A stretch of 64,000 bases of DNA from positions 1,466,800-1,530,799 of the forward strand of contig NC_087388.1 in the NCBI RefSeq assembly GCF_963675165.1, given 5' to 3'. Every line of letters starts with the position of its first letter. Within the stretch, counting starts at the first letter, position 1. Below are positions 38,630 to 51,600 of the stretch, piece by piece. The notes beneath the pieces are model-generated. The model was given only the letters and a program-made list of their open reading frames with translations. It was not told the DNA's origin and did not search any database. The stretch comes from Halichondria panicea (Eukaryota > Porifera > Demospongiae > Suberitida > Halichondriidae). The translations under genes were made by a program, and so were the position numbers.

Positions 38630-40705
38630 TACTGCAGCTAGAGCTTCAACTAGTGCTGTACAAAATGTCTGTAACAGCTCTAAGATTGATGATTTACATA
38701 GCATTGCTCTAATGTCGTAAACGAGGAGCTGTTGAATGACTTATCGTCCTCTGTCGGATTTTCCCCGGAGATAAACTCTCTTCTGGGATTGTTGAAAACA
38801 ACTTTGACTACATTCCAGCTTGTAAAGTAAGCCTCCTTATCTCTCACATAGAAGATACTGAAATTCCGCTCTCACCCTAAGAGAATTACTCGCATCTGAT
38901 GTACCTACATATATATTGTCAAAGTCTGCTAAAGCGGACGTCACCAATTACATCGATCAACTCAAGCTCAGTGTAGTCATATCATAAATTATTACAGAAT
39001 CGCTGCTGCATGGAAAAAGTACTACCAGAATAATTATACCACAAGCTGCAGTACTGCCACGAATTTGACAATAGTAATAATAATTTATTTGTACGTGGAA
39101 GAGAACCACAGTCTCAACTCACTTCAGAACCAGTACCAACTAAGAGTGCCACTAAAGAGAAATCTCGTCTGCTTTATTTATCTCTGTGTCAAAGGTGACA
39201 AGATTACCCAGGATTTTATGCTGAATGTGATGTTGGCAGATTCAACTATTTCCTAACGATTTCTTCATTTCATTTCTCTCACAGCTTTTCATGAAAACTA
39301 AAGCTTGCTAACAATTGCAGCGAATACTCTCTATAATAACTTCTCAATTTCTGATTCTTCTACTGCTAATATTTATTTGATTCCAGAGATCCAATTATGC
39401 TGCCAATCCTCGCTGTCATGATAATTATGTCTGGTCGACTGGTCTACATTGGCTTATGAAGAATGGAGTGGAGGTATTTGTCGATATGCCTAAAGACGCT
39501 GATAGGAAAGAACTGATAGTGAAAAGTGGCAACAAAATATATGCGCTCTGCATCTAGTTTCAGAATGTTGTGGAAACAAACTCCTTCTTGATCCGAGCAA
39601 TCTCAAGGATGAAACTTTTACGAATGTTAAAAATGCACATAAAATAATATGCTCTAAGAGTATTGATGCATGAAGCATTAGCAGAAAGAACTAAGCAACT
39701 CATGGAAAGAAGGACATTACTTCTCTATTCTGATAAGGGACAATGCTTCTCTACATCTGATGAAGATTGGGTCATCCCAAAAGACGGACTACATCTACTG
39801 GAGTAAGTTTCAAGCACACGCTCACATGCACACATGCACACATGCACACACCACCTGTAAATGTTTCATATGTAATCAATGTTTTATTTGTTGTTTCCAA
39901 TAGTCAAGATATACCCACAACTCTTAATGTTGCGCAGGTACTGAAAATTCCCCACTTCAATCAAAGATTGGATCAGCTCAGGTGATATTCTACTGGAGTA
40001 AGCAGCATTCAAACCCAACATTTAATTTATGAGCTTAATTATTTCCTTGTACAGATTTGTTGTTTCCGATGTGTGAGTCCCTGATTGACTCTGCTTTAAA
40101 CTGCTTACAGGGATGAATACCCATGCATTGGAATAACTATTTAAAACGAAGCATCATTCCCTGTAGCCTCGATCCCAGGCCGATCCGTCTCTAATTGAAC
40201 GCTATAGGTCGCCTCCGAGCTACATTCCCTGGTGATATTGTAATTCGACTGGAAAGTCTCAAGAACCCACCTGGAAAATATTAGTAGAGGTTCTCGCAGT
40301 CAACCCACATGATTGTCCAACAAAACAAGTAAAATCTCACACAAGCACAGTAAGTACACTACCGTATAGCGGGTATATTTCGAGGGTATAAACTTTCGCG
40401 GAATGACTGTTAGAAAGGTTTTTGGTTGAATAGCAGTCTTTTAGTGGGTATATTTAATTAGCGAAAACCACAAACATTTATACATCCTCGAAATATACCC
40501 GCTGTATAATAATACGGTATATAAGTTATTATATAGCTATATTCATTGTAGACGTGCTTGACATCCAATCATTTGCTGCCATCATTGGCTCTAGATGGCA
40601 GTGTCTTACTTCTCCCTTCTCCCTCACTTCTGAAGACATTGAGCATCAAGAGAGAGACAAGAGGAGCAGAGTCTACCAGACAAGCACTTGTCATGCTGCA
40701 TGGTC
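38630..40705 (+). pseudogene. Relic C: decayed Roc-COR-death-domain 3' end
   Basis: 38630-39810 follows the receptor from late Roc through COR (TCTCACATAGAAGATACTGA, LYVEE, TGGCTTATGAAGAATGGAG), with large gaps and stops, ending at a GGAGTAAGTTTCAAG donor. 40060-40350 is an exon 2 remnant with donor GTAAGT, followed by the shared MITE. 40553-40705 is an exon 3 remnant (AAIIGSRWQCL readable). It is closest to relic A. A TAGCCTCGATCCCAGGCC repeat is inserted at about 40170-40226. Confidence 0.8.
40360..40519. mobile_element. TACCGTA-ended MITE in relic C intron
   Basis: 160 bp, the best preserved of the three co-located copies. Ends TACCGTATAGCGGGTATATT and AATATACCCGCTGTATAATA...TACGGTA. It sits at the same position relative to the exon 2 donor as in relics A and B. 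Confidence 0.8.
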
Positions 40706-41496
40706 ATGCACTTTTCGTGTTCCATATCTGTATACCACATTATGTGTAGATTTAGCTGCATGCATTCAATTGCACTTACATACTGTAGATATAGCTGTTT
40801 AATCCAACACATGTTTGTGTCGCTGAACTTTCAGAACTCATGCCTTGCCACATAAGCAAAAATTACTTTTACACTTCCAATCGTTATTTTTTCTACATGT
40901 TATGTTCTGTGTGTATGAACATCTTACGTCCTTCATAATTAGCACATAACTGTTACTACTGTACAGTTATTCTAATGTTATCAATTCTGACATGAATGAA
41001 ATGAATTTTTGCACTCAGTTCTATAGCTTCAATGGCCGGGTGTGCATGCAATGTCATGACTTAATTATGTATACTGTAAAAACTACATTATTACTCAATA
41101 CACAGTACAGTAGTTTCGTATAGTTATACAGTATCCTGTTTGTCACAACCATTAGCTATTGACAGTGTGTACTTGTACGAAACTGTACCAGTGCAGTACC
41201 TATAAAATAAGCAGTCCTATCGGGAATGGAAACCAGACACCATCTTATCCATGCATAATTATATATAATTCCTGATTATACAGTAACTGTTGCTGATCAT
41301 GAACATTACAGAAATTAACTTGATATTGAATTTGTATTTAATTATGTATACTTTTCCAGTTAAATTAATGTCATGCAAGAGTTCAATAATTCAGTGACTA
41401 TCATTACAATAAATGTGTATCATAAAAACTCAATACAAAACTATTAGTAAAAGCAAGAGTTCATTAACCAACAAGTTAAGGGAAATTCAGCCTAAA

Positions 41497-41904
41497 CTAC
41501 AGTCTGTCAAATTCCAGTGGATCAAAGTTTGCAAGGTTAGCTGCTTCTGACCATACAGCAAGTCTTGAGCTGTCCATTTCCAGTGCATGCATGCACATTG
41601 CCGGCTGCTAGGGCATGACTCATTCCTCCAATTTCGACTTTACATTCGGGACACTTGGCCCTTTGCATCGCTCCCCCACACCCGCCAATTGCATAGGTGT
41701 GGCCATTGGGGCACTTGTACCAATGGCCTTTCGGGAGGCCAATAGCCTGACTATCTTAAGTCTTTCTGTTTCGGACAGTCCGGTTGCTGGGATATTAGCA
41801 GCTTCATCAGCAGTCATGGGTCGCAGCTCACAATTTAGCTGCTTGTATATCAGCTTCCTTTTTTTACTTTCGTCTTGCCATAATGACAGACCAATCACCA
41901 TCAT
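41497..41904 (-). pseudogene. ZNFX1: ZNFX1-like C-terminus with RZ-type zinc finger (unit C)
   Basis: Minus-strand pieces in order: LRPMTADEAANIPATGLSET and ERLKIV (about 41835-41757), then after a one-base frameshift AIGLPKGHWYKCPNGHTYAI, GGCGGAMQRAKCPEC and IGG (about 41753-41625). After another shift comes EMDSSRLAVWSEAANLANFD and a stop at 41497. Cysteine/histidine spacing and the KGHWYKCPNGH core identify the RZ finger that ends ZNFX1 and is also found in RNF213. There is no helicase upstream. It is a relic of the same gene as at 10.9-14.0 kb, keeping a part that copy lost. Confidence 0.8.
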
Positions 41905-42690
41905 TTTTTTCCTGCCCCTTTTCCAACTGCCATTCCTCCTCTTATCCCTTTACCGGTCAAAATGTTGTAATTTTTACAACAACAATCTGGGAGGGAGCGT
42001 GCTATCAACTTGTGAATGTTGCATGATATTGGATTCTGTGGCAGATTGGATAGTATCATGAATGCGATTATCCTTTGATGTTCTGCTGAGCTGTTCAATT
42101 AGGACACTTAAAAAAAAAAAAAAGGTTTAAAACAAGCTATACAGCACGTAGGACTGAGTAGTATCCATTGGTAGACCCTCTGGACTATCTTGGTAGCCAT
42201 AGAATATTTTCGAAGAGGAAGCAGCAAGCCATTTGTGTACACAGGCACTTCACAAGTGGACACAAGCTCTACAATAGTCTACATGCTTGCTAAGCAGCTT
42301 AGTTGACCAGAGTGCAGCTTTTATAAAGGCCACACATACTTCCATCGAGGCAGCAGCAAGGCATAAAATCGATGGTTAGTTTGTGCACAGCCGGCCATTG
42401 ACCCACGCCCATCTCTATAAGCCATTAGCCATTTCATTTGGGGCGGAGATAACATCAAGCTAATTTGGTGGGTTGGGCTCAGATGCAAACTAAAGTGTGG
42501 GTTGGGCTCAGATGCAAACTAAAGTGATGGAACTGTTCCAGACTTTCCAGATTGTGTGCGGCTGAACGGTAAAGGGTTATAGAGCCTTGTATACACGACT
42601 TTGTTCCCTTCCACTAGTTAATCTCCTTGTATCATCTGGACTTCAGTGTCTTATCCACACGTATATAATACATGCATATAGCTATAAGAG
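41905..42690. other. Intergenic with A-run and 29-bp duplication
   Basis: An A-run of about 13 at 42111-42123 may mark an old retro-insertion. A 29-bp tandem duplicate (TGGGTTGGGCTCAGATGCAA...) spans about 42469-42526. I see no gene. Confidence 0.4.
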
Positions 42691-43384
42691 CAGCATTATG
42701 CACCCTCGTTTTGGATGAAAGCATCTTGGAGAGATAGTACAGCCAATCAAATGACATAACTATCATGTTTCGTTGATGAAACCAACTTGAAACAGCTGTG
42801 GCAATGTGTGTATTGTTAGTACATTAACAAGATAAAATAGCTAGCAAGAATACCTTCTCTTTCTTCATGTATGGAACAACACTGCACACAGACACATGTA
42901 GCACAGCCTACATAATAATACAGAATCAAGTTCCTAGTATATAATTAATGGATCTAACCATGCAGCAATCTGCTAAACCGCACCAATTAGTTTAGCACCA
43001 AGTCTACCAGTGAATTCCAAGTGAGATAGCTACTGACTCGTAACTAGCCTCCTAGGAGGCGACCTAGCGTTCAATTAGAGACGGATCGGCCTGGGATCGA
43101 GGCTAACTCGTAACAAATATTTTCATCATGTTTTTTCATACAATAGTTATTATGCTTGCACCCCAGCAAAAGCAGAACCTAATCATTGCAGTTTTATCAC
43201 TCCATTTCCTGTTGTATTTCCCTTTACATTTTCAACATCCTGTTTGACTTGGTTTTGCACGAGCCCCTCCCACTCCAGTTAGATCAGACTTGGCTTTGAA
43301 CATTTTACAAGCCTTGAACAATCAAGCAAACAAGTACACTAGACTAAAGTTTGACCCATCGTAAGGACTAGAGAAAGAGTGGTG
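42690..43384. promoter_or_regulatory. Diverged 5' block S4 (possible promoter or noncoding exon)
   Basis: Ordered motifs shared with S2 and with the DUS2/gene 4 interval: CCTCGTTTTGGATGA, ATCCTGTTTGACTTGG, GAGCCCCTCCCACT, AAGCCTTGAACAA, GGACTAGAGA and GAGTGGTGAGTT (a donor-like GTGAGT at about 43383). An inverted TAGCCTCG repeat is inserted at 43045-43110. It lies 5.3 kb upstream of gene 3, whose start codon directly follows a possible acceptor (TAGTCACAG, 48656-48664). Confidence 0.35.
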
Positions 43385-46106
43385 AGTTATTGCAGCTTAG
43401 ATCTATCTATGATTAATACAACAGTTTTCAAAACAAATTGTTTTATGATTATGATAATAGCTCTCATTATAAGTATTAAAAGGCTAATCCTGCCACTCAT
43501 GTTTGGCCAGAATAACGTTTGTTTGAGTGTAAAACATGTACACCCCTGGTAAAACTTCTTATATTATTAATACTTAAATTGTAGATCTATAACTTAGTCT
43601 AAGAATAAGTGTGGCAATACAGTTCTATACTAGGCAAGTGAATACATGTAAAACTATAAGATATGAGAACACAGATAAACAAATGAGAGGGATGTAGCAA
43701 CGCCCAGCACTAAGCTTTCGTTGGATAAAGGCTAGTTGCCTTTAATGAGCAAAAGGGGCGTGTGCACTCTAAAATGGATCAAGATTTCAATACATAGTCT
43801 ATAGAGTTGCTTATGCAGAGTGATAAAGAATTGAGCTACAAAGAGGATGCTGTTTCCAGATCTTTCTTTTTGATAACCAATGACGAGAAAATATACTTGT
43901 GTTCCACTTTCTAGTATACCTATAACCTGCAGTGTCAGGCTTGGAGCACGTTACCATAAGTAAGAGCAGCTAGGAGAGGTATATATGGAACCTTTTTGTA
44001 GACTTCTGACAAATGTTCTATGGTAGATACCCATGCAGTAGTGTTGCGTGGGTGTATGTGTGCATGCTGCAAGATTAATCTTGTACGCTCTGGCCTCCTA
44101 CAAGAAAACTATAAGTAGCCGATATCATAATCATGCACGATGCCGTGTGTATATATACGTTTTTGAGTGAGACTGGCCTCAAACCAGAGGGTGTGACGTC
44201 ACACACTGCACTAATTGCCTAGCATCACGTGAGGCATTGTCTATCCCTCTCTTTCAAGAATAAGCAATAATATATTTTTGTACTTAGTTCCTTGGCTTAC
44301 AGACATCTCGTCGCACAAAATAGTTGATTACATTACATTGTCACTGTCTAGTGTCTAACATATACCATTTCTTGTACGTAGGCTGCATACAATGTCATGT
44401 GTTTGTTTATCAAGTTGATACTAATTAACCCTGTGTATGACATCATACATTATTTTGCATGCATGTGCACGGCCTGTACAATGGTATTCATTTCAATGAA
44501 ATTCATTTTGCAGCCCATAATTATTGAGTAAGTCGTCAGGGATAAGAATTAGAATGCACAAACAAAAATTTGATATTGATAGGCACACACTAACAGGTGG
44601 ATATAATGGCATGGGACGTACTGTAAACTATAGCGAAAACTTAGATGAGCCATAATTATTATGGCATACTACTATAAAATCTCGCTAACAGACATCAAAG
44701 GGGGGGAAAGACGTCTGTAGAAGGGCCGCTTTTCATGGCCCATTTTGGAATGTTGTCGCACCAATCAGATTGCCAGATTTTATAATGAAACATTCTGGGT
44801 ATGGTTTTATGTAGAAAGGAAGTGTTCGCTATAGCAGCTAGAAGCTACACAAAAATGATTATTAAGCTGCTGCTAATACTGTACTTCTCTACTTAAACCG
44901 TTTTTCGAGCATATTTAATGCCTCGAGGCGGGGATACGTAAAGCTGGCTGTGCGTGGCCCAATGGTACAACGCAACGACAAATAACAGCTTCTATGGGCT
45001 TCTAGCCACATTCTCTTGGATTTTTATTAGTGGAGAATTTGCAAAATAAAGTTAGTTTGACTCACCGTGAAGGCAGTTGCATTGCATTCTCTTCAGAATC
45101 TTTTATGCATCATCTGTAGGCGTGTTAGCCTTGCACTAGCGTTATATAGCTGTTTGATCATTGACAGGAAATACAAAATGACTAAAACTTCTACATTCCT
45201 TGAAAATCATTCATCAAGCCATCAGATAGACTTCTGTTTCCATTAAGCTCCTCATCTAGAGACAACTCGGCCTGGGAACAAGGCTATATAGAACAAAACT
45301 AACATTGCAATGGTGCCCAACCCTACGTATATACGCTCACCAACTGGCTAAGACCAACTTCAGTCTATATAATTTGTTGGATGTATGAATGCAATATTAA
45401 CTGTTAACTGATTACACTATCACCTCTCGTGTGATATCTGTTATGTCTGTTCTACTTACGCTTTGTTATGTGCTCTTGTGCAATCTACATGTATCAGTGG
45501 AATGTTCTAGAAATCTCCATGTCTATACCTGTGTCTCCCCATGCTCTATTTTTAGTGTCATTTTTGTAGGTCTCTGCACCACATGGTAAAAAATCTTTGG
45601 TTGAAGTGAATTCAATCTGTGAGCCTATAGCTAGTATAGACTAGGTTACAACTATTTCCTAGGCTACTGGCTAGCTATAGAACTGTCTATCTAAGAAAGA
45701 ACTCAACATAATTATAGTTTAGACCAGATATAGCTCACAGTTTAGAGACTGAATCGTTTTGCTTGCACACTAGCTAGCTAACTGCAGCAACATTCAGGGG
45801 GTGCTCAGCAAGATAGATACACTAACCTGAGCTGATAGTAGAGATCCAGAAAAAGGCTTTGCCATCCCCTGGCTACGCCACTGCTTATCATAATATGACT
45901 GTGTGGAATTCAGTTCGTTCATGTAAACAACAGTAACATAACAGCAAACTAACTCTAACCTGAGCGAAGCAAAACATGCCGAGAGGTATTAGCATAATTA
46001 TAGCGCAGCTTGCAACATTCATTTCAGTATTATGACGTGTTCTGACAGCACTTGATTTTAATTTAGTGGTGTGACAACGATAACAGTGATTTTAATATGT
46101 AAATGT
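43385..46106. other. Intergenic, no gene seen
   Basis: AT-rich with no sustained open frame. Contains a perfect CRE-like palindrome TGACGTCA at 44194-44201. A hAT-like MITE fragment ends GGCTACGCCACTG at 45882 and shares TTCGTTTTGCTTGC and CTAGCTAGCTAACTGCAGCA with 46360-46400. Confidence 0.45.
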
Positions 46107-46502
46107 CAGGGGCGTAGCCAGGATTTTGAGGAAGGGGGTGCTACCACAACAAAAGAGGGCGCAAAGCGCCCAATTTTGAGCCACGCAGCGCCGAAATTTG
46201 GTTGACCGGAAGCCACACCTCTTATTAATGATGTAATAATTAATAGTTGGGCGTGGCCCAATCTTCTACATGTATTTGCATAGAGAAGCCTATTTTGCTA
46301 CGAAAGAGAACTAGTCTATAGCTATAGATCTAAGCCAGAATAGCTAACAGTTTAAAGACCAATTCGTTTTGCTTGCCTACTAGCTAGCTAACTGCAGCAA
46401 GATCTGGAAGAGAAGGGGGTGCTCAGCTAGACAATCAGGTACACTTTGTGTACAATCTCAGATAGAAAGGGGGTGCTTGAGCACCATGAGCCTACGCCCC
46501 TG
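46107..46502. mobile_element. CAGGGGCGTAG-ended hAT-like MITE
   Basis: 396-bp element with inverted ends CAGGGGCGTAG and CTACGCCCCTG and no coding sequence. A second, incomplete copy ends at 45882. ATGT flanks both sides, too short to be a convincing target duplication. Confidence 0.65.
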
Positions 46503-46668
46503 CATGTCACATTACAAAAGCGGCCACTTCTACCAGACTCTGATGTCTGCTCGCGAGACTATAGCATACTGCCGTATAGCGCACATTTTTGAGGCACTTT
46601 AAATTTCATGGCATTTATGAATTTCGTGGGTTGACTGCATGCTTACAGGAAATACTCTTAGGTCACTA

Positions 46669-46755
46669 GGGCCGTAGATAGCCTAGGTTTGCTGGGGTGG
46701 TAAAATAACAGCTGAACATTTTTATTAAAAAAAAGGTTAACTGTTATTTCTTGGC
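46669..46755 (+). mobile_element. Fragment of the CAGGGCCGTAGA element family
   Basis: Matches the left end of the element at 22388-22766 (GGGCCGTAGATAGC, GGGGTGGTAAAATAA, AACTGTTATTTC). The right end is missing; it abuts the Ty3/Gypsy fragment. Confidence 0.6.
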
Positions 46756-46789
46756 CTCGTAGACCCGCTAAGGCTTGATCTAGCTTATA

Positions 46790-47930
46790 ATTTATGCTAG
46801 CTTAGTCAAGACTTTGGAAAGGGAATTTAGATAGTCAACTTCATCTTTACCTGTGATCAATATAATTATAATTTAGGTACACAACAACATTGGGGATTCC
46901 CTACAGTAATAAATTCTCCATGTACCTCTGAAAAATTCCTGGTGCTGATGATACTCCGTAGGGCAGCCTAGTGTAGCAAAACAAGCCCTTCTGTGTGTTT
47001 ACGACTACTAACTCTTTCGATTCTTCGTCTAAGGGAGGCTGCAAATATGCTTGGGTTAGATCTAGCTTTATAATGCTTTTCCACCATCCAGTTTTGCAAA
47101 CAGGTCTGGAATAGGGTGCTTATCCAACTTTGCCACCAGATTTACCGTTTGTTTAATCGCCACAAATGCGCACCCTTCAAACGAGTTTAAGAACTGCGAC
47201 GATTGGGGTTGCCCAATCCGAATGTTCCACTGATTCTAGGGCACCCTCTGATACAAGTTTTTCAAGTTCAATTTCCACCATGTCCCGATAAAAGTACGGT
47301 GCACTACGTGCTCTGAGGAACTGTGGAGAGGCATTTGATTCAAACAATTTTGGCCCAGAGCAAAACACGGCCCTGTGTTTCTCCAATAGATTGTTAAGGG
47401 CAGCGTTCAGTAACCAAAAATTTCGTACTAGTTCAACTTTATCTCTTCAAGCCAATTTCTGCCCAGCAAACTAGGGCCCTCTCCTTTTACAACTAGCAAT
47501 GGAAGGGTCACTTCTTGGCCACTGTACTTTACCAGCGCATCCTCACCATCAGTGCTCTTTGTGACGTCATCATCCATCTTGTGTACCTTTTGGTCAGTAC
47601 ATTTGTATCCTTGTGAGCCTGTGCTGTGACATACGGTATTGAGATGATCTTTCCTCCCGCAGGTATGACAGATTGCCTCCTTTTACTGGCATCCGTAGCG
47701 TTTATGACCAGTTTTTCCACAATAAAAACAATTTCCACTCTGAGCTTAACCGCGGTTCCTTGACCGGTCCCCTTTCTGTATCTCTGACGATTCGTCTCTC
47801 CCGGTTGCTGCAAGTGCCTTTGCTCCATACCTTGGGCGAGGTCAATGGCCTTTACAAGTGTGAGCTTTAGACTTGTCTTCCAGCCTCCCCAGAAGTACTG
47901 TCATACTGTCTTCCTCTCTCGTTTCAATCC
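46790..47930 (-). mobile_element. Ty3/Gypsy retrotransposon gag-pol fragment, degenerate
   Basis: Minus strand, 5' to 3'. A CCHC zinc knuckle (CFYCGKTGHKRYGC, about 47720-47675) is followed by a protease-end motif LLGRNWL (about 47470). Reverse transcriptase follows: KHRAVF, ELEKLVSEGALE, HSDWATPIVAV (47386-47180), then DLFAKLDGG, KLDLTQAYLQPPLDEE, GLFCYTRLPYGVSSAP (about 47110-46940) and ILITGKDEVDYL near 46840. Stops and frameshifts are frequent. No LTRs were recognised. Protease, RT order and motifs fit Ty3/Gypsy. Confidence 0.85.
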
Positions 47931-48666
47931 CAGAGCTCGTCGCCAATGTGATATCTTAATAGCAGATTAGCTTGGGTTTAATTTCAGTTGACAACCATTA
48001 TTGATAACACAAGAGAGGCATACATGCATGTAGCTGCGCATGGCACAAAAACCACTGATTAAATATAATTATAACATTAGTGTGGGGCATGCATGCACAT
48101 TTTTCAAAAAAGCAGGATAGAGGGACTTTCCTATAGGTGCCCCTATGTTATTTCCCTAAAATTTGACAAGCAGTTTATACTTAATTAATGCAAGTGCCTC
48201 AAACTGCCCTTCTATTTCAAGTTACGCCCTAGTTACGCCCCTGAAAGGGATATTTCCCATTCTAATAGTATAATAGATAAAGAATTTCTGCGGCACTCAC
48301 AGATTGTAATCTCTGGCTCAAGAACTAAAAAAGTCACTGAGTCAATCACCAAAATTAATTTAGAAGCTTTCGTCTAAAGTGGCTGGTTCAACAAATATAA
48401 CGTCAGCTAAAATTTCCCTGAGATAAATTTTTTTCCTAGTTCACAGTTCTGACAGGAAGCGATTTGATTTTCTCACTAGTTATAGTAGTCCCTTGCATAG
48501 TCACCTGCATGTAAGTGTGCATGAATCTATGTTTTGTTTGTGCATTGCTTGCACTTTACATGAATAAAGTATGGCTCGGTATGAAATCAGTATTGAAGAA
48601 TTGATATATCTAAGCCTAGCTATATAATTATGCATTACATTTTAATCTCACTGTGTAGTCACAGAA
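47931..48666 (+). promoter_or_regulatory. Upstream region of gene 3
   Basis: Non-coding. The last 310 bp align loosely with the upstream region of gene 2 (AGCTTTCGTC, AAGCGATTTGATTTTC, ATCAGTATTGAAGAATTGAT). The TATA-like box of gene 2 is TATTGAAG here (48591-48598). An AG at 48663-48664 directly before the start codon could be an acceptor for an upstream noncoding exon. Confidence 0.4.
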
Positions 48667-51600
48667 ATGGCTGGTGAAAGCCAGTCATGTGATACTCCCC
48701 TGCACACTGCTGCAATCCGTGGGGACTTAGATGATGTCAGAGAGCTGTTGAAAACAAAGAAATATGAAGTGGACGCCAGAAACTCCAACAACCAAACATC
48801 TCTTCATCTTGCATGTGCTAACGGTCATCTCGATACGGTTTGGACACTAGCCAATGACTTTAGTGCTGACATAGGAGCTATTGATAATGGTGGAAATACA
48901 CCATTGCTCTTTGCTGCTAAGAACAAACATGTGCATATAATTATTATGTTGGTTCTATTATCAATGCTTGATAGACGCCTCTCTGATGAAATAAGACAGT
49001 CATGTTCCTTTAGCTGTAGTCAGGTTGATTCACATCATGTTAAAATCTTTGAGGATGTCCTCTTTGAGTATTATAATGATTCTGAAGCAGTGGAGAAAAC
49101 TATGCAACTAATATCCAAATTCTTTGTTGATTATGTTGAATTCAAGGATGATGGTTTTATAACATTGCTTGTAGCTGCATCACTTGGTCTCAAAGACTTG
49201 ATTAATCGGTTAGTTACAGAGAAAAAAACCAATCTGAACATTAACGGCTTCTTTGGCTTGTCTGTTTTCCACTATGCCTGTTTTGGAGGACATGTACTGC
49301 TCATGGAGAGTCTTATTTCAGAATATAGTATGGACCTTTCTGTGAAAGATAAATTAGGGTGTTCAATTTTACATTATGCAACAGTGGGACCTCCCCGTAG
49401 TGGCCACATAGAACTAATAGACAAATTAGTGATGAAATATGGTCTCAATCCCGCAGATAAAACTAACAGAGGAAACACACCTTTACATATTGCAGCCATG
49501 TTTGGACATGTTGAAACAGTGAGACACCTGATCAGTAAGCACAGTGCTGATATCGATTGCACTAATAATCAGAACAGCACATCATTGATGCTAGCTGTGA
49601 CAAATGGTCATGTCAATGTTTTCGATGCGTTAGTCAAAGAATTTAAGAACAATTGTCATGTCCGAGGTTACAAAAGTCGAAATCTAGTTCACTATGCATG
49701 CGAAGGTGGCCATATAGAACTGATAGACAAGCTGGTGATGGAATATGGCCTCGAATCCACAGTTAGTGATGACGATGGAAACACACCTCTACATATTGCA
49801 GCCATGTTTGGACATGTTGAAACAGTGAGACACCTGATCAGTAAGCATAGTGCTGATATCGATTGCACTAATGATCAGAACAGCACATTATTGATCCTAA
49901 CTGTGGCAAATGGCCATGTCAATGTTTTCGATGCATTAGTCAAAGAATTTAAGAACAATTGTCATGTCCGAGGTTACAAAAGCCGAAATCTAGTTCACTA
50001 TGCATGCGAAGGTGGCCATATAGAACTGATAGACAAGCTGGTGATGGAATATGGCCTCGAATCCACAGTTAGTGATGACGATGGAAACACACCTCTACAT
50101 ATTGCAGCCATGTTTGGACATGTTGAAACAGTGAGACACCTGATCAGTAAGCATAGTGCTGATATCGATTGCACTGATAATCAGAATAATACCCCATTGA
50201 TGCTAGCTGTGGAAAATGGTCATGTCAATGTTTTCGATGCATTAGTCAAGGAATTTAAGAACAATTGTCATGTCCGAGGTTACAAAAGTCGAAATCTAGT
50301 TCACTATGCATGCGAAGGTGGCCATATAGAACTGATAGAAAAGCTGGTGATGGAATATGGCCTTGAATCCACAGTTAGTGATGACGATGGAAACACACCT
50401 CTACATATTGCAGCCGAAGCAGGACATGTTGAAACAGTGAGACACCTGATCAGTAAGCACAGTGCTGATATCGATTGCACTAATAATCAGAACAGCACAT
50501 CATTGATGCTAGCTGTGATAAATGGTCATGTCAATGTTTTCGATGCGTTAGTCAAAGAATTTAAGAACAATTGTCATGTCCGAGGTTACAAAAGTGGAAA
50601 TCTAGTTCACTATGCATGCGAAGGTGGCCATATAGAACTGATAGAAAAGCTGGTGATGGAATATGGCCTTGAATCCACAGTTAGTGATGAAGATGGAAAC
50701 ACATCTCTACATATTGCAGCCAGAGCAGGACATGTTGAAACAGTGAGACACCTGATCAGTAAGCATAGTGCTGATATCGATTGCACTGATAATCAGAATA
50801 ATACCCCATTGATGCTAGCTGTGGAAAATGGTCATGTCAATGTTTTCGATGCATTAGTCAAGGAATTTAAGAACAATTGTCATGTCCGAGGTTACAAAAG
50901 TCGAAATCTAGTTCACTATGCATGCGAAGGTGGCCATATAGAACTGATAGAAAAGCTGGTGATGGAATATGGCCTTGAATCCACAGTTAGTGATGACGAT
51001 GGAAACACACCTCTACATATTGCAGCCGAAGCAGGACATGTTGAAACAGTGAGACACCTGATCAGTAAGCACAGTGCTGATATCGATTGCACTAATAATC
51101 AGAACAGCACATCATTGATGCTAGCTGTGATAAATGGTCATGTCAATGTTTTCGATGCGTTAGTCAAAGAATTTAAGAACAATTGTCATGTCCGAGGTTA
51201 CAAAAGTGGAAATCTAGTTCACTATGCATGCGAAGGTGGCCATATAGAACTGATAGAAAAGCTGGTGATGGAATATGGCCTTGAATCCACAGTTAGTGAT
51301 GAAGATGGAAACACATCTCTACATATTGCAGCCAGAGCAGGACATGTTGAAACAGTGAGACACCTGATCAGTAAGCATAGTGCTGATATCGATTGCACTG
51401 ATAATCAGAATAATACCCCATTGATGCTAGCTGTGGAAAATGGTCATGTCAATGTTTTCGATGCATTAGTCAAGGAATTTAAGAACAATTGTCATGTCCG
51501 AGGTTACAAAAGTGGAAATCTAGTTCACTATGCATGCGAAGGTGGCCATATAGAACTGATAGAAAAGCTGGTGATGGAATATGGCCTTGAATCCACAGTT

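Noticed and set aside
44194..44201. TGACGTCA as a functional cAMP-response element
   Set aside because: One palindromic 8-mer in repeat-rich intergenic DNA with no adjacent gene start. Listed only as a motif.
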